Origin: Chloroflexota bacterium | GTDB taxonomy: Bacteria; Chloroflexota; Limnocylindria; Limnocylindrales; CSP1-4 | Reading direction: 5' to 3' | Assembly: GCA_025355255.1 (NCBI GenBank) | Contig: JANYAA010000027.1 | Span: 1-16,708 of the forward strand | DNA: 16,708 nucleotides | Shown: one piece after another, positions 14,325 to 16,708 of the stretch | How the letters are laid out: each line of letters starts with the position of its first letter | Position numbering within the stretch: position 1 is the stretch's first letter | The notes under the pieces: model-generated | What the model was told of the DNA's origin: nothing | The model's database searches: none | Seen by the model: only the letters and a program-made list of their open reading frames with translations | Position numbers and translations under genes: made by a program

Positions 14325-15587
14325 TCAGCCCTTGCCGGTCACCGTGGCGAACTGCTGGTTGAAGTAGGTCTCGTCTGCCTCGGACAGGCCGCCGAAGATG
14401 TGCAGCCTGGCCAGGATATCGGCGGGCGGGAAGATCAGCGGGTTCTTCGCGACGTCCGGGTTGGTGGCCTTGAGCACCTCTGCCGCGCCCTTGCAGGGGC
14501 AGAGGTAGTTCACGTACGCCTCAACCTCGGCCGCGATCGCCGGCTGGTAGTAGAAGTCGATCAGCATCTCCGCAGTGCCCTTGTGGACCGCGCCCTTCGG
14601 GATCAGGTTGTTGTCGGTCCAGAGCATGCCGCCTTCCTTGGCGATCACAAACTTGATGCCCGGCTTGTCGGTGAGCACCTGGACCATGTCGCCGGACCAG
14701 GCCATCGTCAGCACGACGTTGCCGGCTTTGAGGTCCTCGGCGTAGGCATTGCCCTTGAAGGCGCGCACGATCTTGGCGTTCTTGGCCTTCATGAGCTCCG
14801 CCACCGCCTTGTCACAGCCGTCCCGCGTGGGGTTGGCGGTGTCAATGCCGAGCTTGAGCATGGTGAGGCCGATGGCGTCGCGCATCTCGGACAGCATGTC
14901 CACCTTGCCGGTCCAGCGCGGATCCGCGGTGAACAACGCCTGCAGGCTGTCGATCTGGCCCGTCTTCGCAGGATCAAACCCCAGACCCGTCATGCCCGAC
15001 TGCCACGGCGCGTGGTGATCGCCTGTGGGGTCCCAGTTGACGCCCTTGTAGGTGTCAAGGAGGTTTGCGGTGAAGTTCGGCATGTTGGCCACGTTCAACT
15101 GCTCCACCCAGCCCAGGCGGATGAGCTTCGCGGCCATCCAGTCGGTCATCGTGATGATGTCCCAACCAGTGTCAGCGCCGCCCTGAAGAGCGGGCTGGAT
15201 GGTGCCGAAGAACTCCTCGTTGTCGTTGATCACCTCGGAGTAGTTCACCTTGGTGCCGTACTTGGCGGTGAACTTGTCAAGGGTCGGGTGCTTGTTGGCG
15301 TCCTTCGGGTCGACGTCCATGTAATAGGTCCAGTTGGCCCAGTTAAGCTCGGCCGAGGGCGTGGCAGCCGGGACGGCGCTGGCGGTAGCGGTCGCGGTGG
15401 CGGCTGTCGATGCTGACGGGCCGGTCGTGGGGGCCGACGTGGGCGGCGCGGTCGTGAGCGCCGGCGTGGCGAGCGGCTTGGTTCCGCCGCAGGCGGCGAG
15501 GAACGCGGCAACGCCGGCGAGGGCCCCGCCCGCAAGGACGTGTCGGCGGCTGATCAGGTTGGCGGTGGTGTCATCGTTGCGGGTCAT
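14325..15587 (-). CDS. potD: Polyamine-type ABC transporter substrate-binding lipoprotein PotD
   Basis: A 420-residue secreted lipoprotein. The signal region has a twin-arginine pattern (SRRHVLAGG, 13-21) and a lipobox LAAC (30-33) with Cys33 as the lipidation site. This suggests Tat export followed by membrane anchoring. A Thr/Ala/Pro/Ser-rich tether (34-79) precedes the binding domain, which begins at NWANWTYYMDVD (82-93). Several positions align with polyamine-contact residues of E. coli PotD: Trp297 in MAWSGD (295-300), and Trp323 and Asp325 in KEGGMLWTDN (317-326), equivalent to Trp255 and Asp257. Glu234/Asp237 lie near the PotD Asp168/Glu171 region. Putrescine or spermidine is thus the best guess, though related cationic amines are possible. 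The segment YLCPC (361-365) is unusual. ATG start with GGAGG 7 nt upstream. It lies 24 nt after potA and 49 nt before potB. Confidence 0.9.
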   Translation of the reverse strand: MTRNDDTTANLISRRHVLAGGALAGVAAFLAACGGTKPLATPALTTAPPTSAPTTGPSASTAATATATASAVPAATPSAELNWANWTYYMDVDPKDANKHPTLDKFTAKYGTKVNYSEVINDNEEFFGTIQPALQGGADTGWDIITMTDWMAAKLIRLGWVEQLNVANMPNFTANLLDTYKGVNWDPTGDHHAPWQSGMTGLGFDPAKTGQIDSLQALFTADPRWTGKVDMLSEMRDAIGLTMLKLGIDTANPTRDGCDKAVAELMKAKNAKIVRAFKGNAYAEDLKAGNVVLTMAWSGDMVQVLTDKPGIKFVIAKEGGMLWTDNNLIPKGAVHKGTAEMLIDFYYQPAIAAEVEAYVNYLCPCKGAAEVLKATNPDVAKNPLIFPPADILARLHIFGGLSEADETYFNQQFATVTGKG

Positions 15588-15611
15588 GTCGGGTCCTCCA
15601 GGTGCCGAGGT

Positions 15612-16708
15612 CTACTCGGCCGCGTCGTCGGCGGTGGCGTCGGCGGGCAGCGCCTCCACCACGAACGTGTGATCAGGGTTCCAGCTGAGCTGCACCATCT
15701 CGCCCCGGGACCAGAGCTCTGATTTGGTTGCGCGCTCGAGGTTCTGCTCGTAGACCACGACCCGGGCGCCGCCCCGGACCTCCACGATGTACTGCGTGCT
15801 GACGCCGATGTACGAGACGTCCGTCACGACGCCGTGCAGCAGGTTGCGCCCGGCGGGGACGGTCTCCGTCTCCTCGTTGAGACGGATCTTCTCGGGTCGC
15901 ACGCCAACGCTCACCGCGGTCCGGTCGCCCACCACGCCCGAACCCACGCGAATGCGCGTGCCGTCCGCGAGGTCTAGCAGGGCGTAGCCGTCGGCAGTTC
16001 CCGCGAGCTTGCCGCCGAGGAGGTTGCTGACGCCCAGGAAGCCAGCGACAAAGCGCGTGGTGGGTCGCTCGTAGAGCGTCTCCGGGTCGCCGAGCTGCTC
16101 ATAGTGGCCCTTGTTCATGACCGCGATGCGATCCGACATCGTCATCGCCTCCTCTTGGTCGTGGGTCACGTAGATGAAGGTGATCCCGACCTCTTTCTGG
16201 ATCCGCTTGAGCTCCATCTGCATCTGCTTGCGGAGCTTGAGGTCCAGGGCGCCGAGCGGCTCGTCAAGAAGGAGCACGCGGGGCCGGTTGATCAGGGCGC
16301 GCGCAAGCGCGACGCGCTGCGCCTGGCCGCCGGAGATCTGCGTGGGCTTGCGCTTCTCGTAGCCAGGCAGTTCCACCAGCGCCAGCATGTCCGTGACGCG
16401 CTTCTGGACCTCGGGACCCTTCACGCCCTTGCGGCGCAGGCCGAAGGCGACGTTCTCGTAGATCGTCAGGTGGGGAAAGAGGGCGTAGTTCTGGAACACC
16501 GTGTTGACCTGGCGCTGGTAGGGCGGCAGCCAAGTGACATCCTCTCCGTGGAGCTCGATCAGGCCCGACGTGGGCTGCTCAAACCCGCCGATCATCCGCA
16601 GCGTCGTGGTCTTGCCGCAGCCCGACGGGCCTAGCAGGCTGAAGAACTCGCCCGGGAGGACCTCGAGGTCGATATGGTCCACCGCCAGCACATCACCGTA
16701 GGCCTTGG
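15612..16708 (-). CDS. potA: Polyamine-type ABC transporter ATPase PotA (5' end cut by window edge)
   Basis: The ATP-hydrolysing subunit of the importer. The reading frame runs off the right edge. An in-frame GTG at 16691 is internal, because the codons before it encode KAYGD, the expected lead-in to [11 protein letters not shown]. Counting from that GTG: Walker A GPSGCGKT (21-28), Q-loop Gln67, signature ISGGQAQR (119-126), Walker B with Asp143 and Glu144 (VLLLDEP), D-loop LGALD (146-150) and switch His177. The C-terminal part (about 225-345) is a TOBE-type regulatory domain with VRPEKIRL, typical of the PotA/MalK/FbpC branch. At most a few dozen N-terminal residues are missing. It is the first visible gene of the minus-strand operon potA-potD-potB-potC-aminotransferase-hypothetical. 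The promoter lies outside the window. Assignment to polyamine rather than another substrate rests on PotD. Confidence 0.93.
   Translation of the reverse strand, partial: KAYGDVLAVDHIDLEVLPGEFFSLLGPSGCGKTTTLRMIGGFEQPTSGLIELHGEDVTWLPPYQRQVNTVFQNYALFPHLTIYENVAFGLRRKGVKGPEVQKRVTDMLALVELPGYEKRKPTQISGGQAQRVALARALINRPRVLLLDEPLGALDLKLRKQMQMELKRIQKEVGITFIYVTHDQEEAMTMSDRIAVMNKGHYEQLGDPETLYERPTTRFVAGFLGVSNLLGGKLAGTADGYALLDLADGTRIRVGSGVVGDRTAVSVGVRPEKIRLNEETETVPAGRNLLHGVVTDVSYIGVSTQYIVEVRGGARVVVYEQNLERATKSELWSRGEMVQLSWNPDHTFVVEALPADATADDAAE

Noticed and set aside
1..16708. CRISPR arrays, transposases, integrases, tRNA or rRNA genes
   Set aside because: No regularly spaced repeats, mobile-element proteins, terminal inverted repeats or recognisable RNA genes were seen. 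The window is almost fully occupied by metabolic genes.

Overview
This is a GC-rich bacterial window with dense coding, GTG as well as ATG starts, Tat-type lipoprotein export and no RNA genes, CRISPR arrays or insertion sequences that I can see. The style and gene content fit a free-living, high-GC bacterium such as a Chloroflexota or Actinomycetota member. That placement is an inference with low confidence.

Layout, plus strand (1-10177): the end of a small membrane protein resembling DUF2269; a GH13 alpha-glucosidase; a long, divergent class II (zinc) aldolase; a YhbS-type GNAT acetyltransferase; an APC-superfamily permease; a choline/ethanolamine-kinase-like phosphotransferase; a two-part FAD/GcvT dehydrogenase of the dimethylglycine/sarcosine dehydrogenase family; and an inositol-monophosphatase/HisN-like phosphatase. 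The last three genes are tightly packed (a GTGA overlap, then a 20-nt gap). A strong GC hairpin separates them from the permease gene.

Layout, minus strand (16708-10306): potA (cut by the right edge), potD, potB, potC, a class III PLP aminotransferase of GabT type, and an unrecognised 225-residue protein with two C-terminal membrane segments. Spacings of 49 nt or less, including a TGATG overlap between potB and potC, indicate one operon whose promoter lies beyond the right edge. The two gene sets converge on a 128-nt gap (10178-10305) that holds a small inverted repeat.

Taken together, the right two thirds look like a nitrogen/carbon salvage island for amines. A PotABCD importer and an APC permease would bring in polyamines, GABA-like amino acids or choline/ethanolamine-type compounds. 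The aminotransferase would deaminate, the kinase-like protein would phosphorylate an amino alcohol, and the FAD/GcvT enzyme would demethylate N-methylglycines onto tetrahydrofolate. The substrates are inferred from families and neighbours, not read from sequence. The left third is separate sugar metabolism.

The most unusual feature is in PotB. Its cytoplasmic EAA coupling loop, normally a compact contact site for the ATPase, is split by about 47 extra residues forming two glycine-rich hydrophobic segments. The partner PotC keeps a normal loop.
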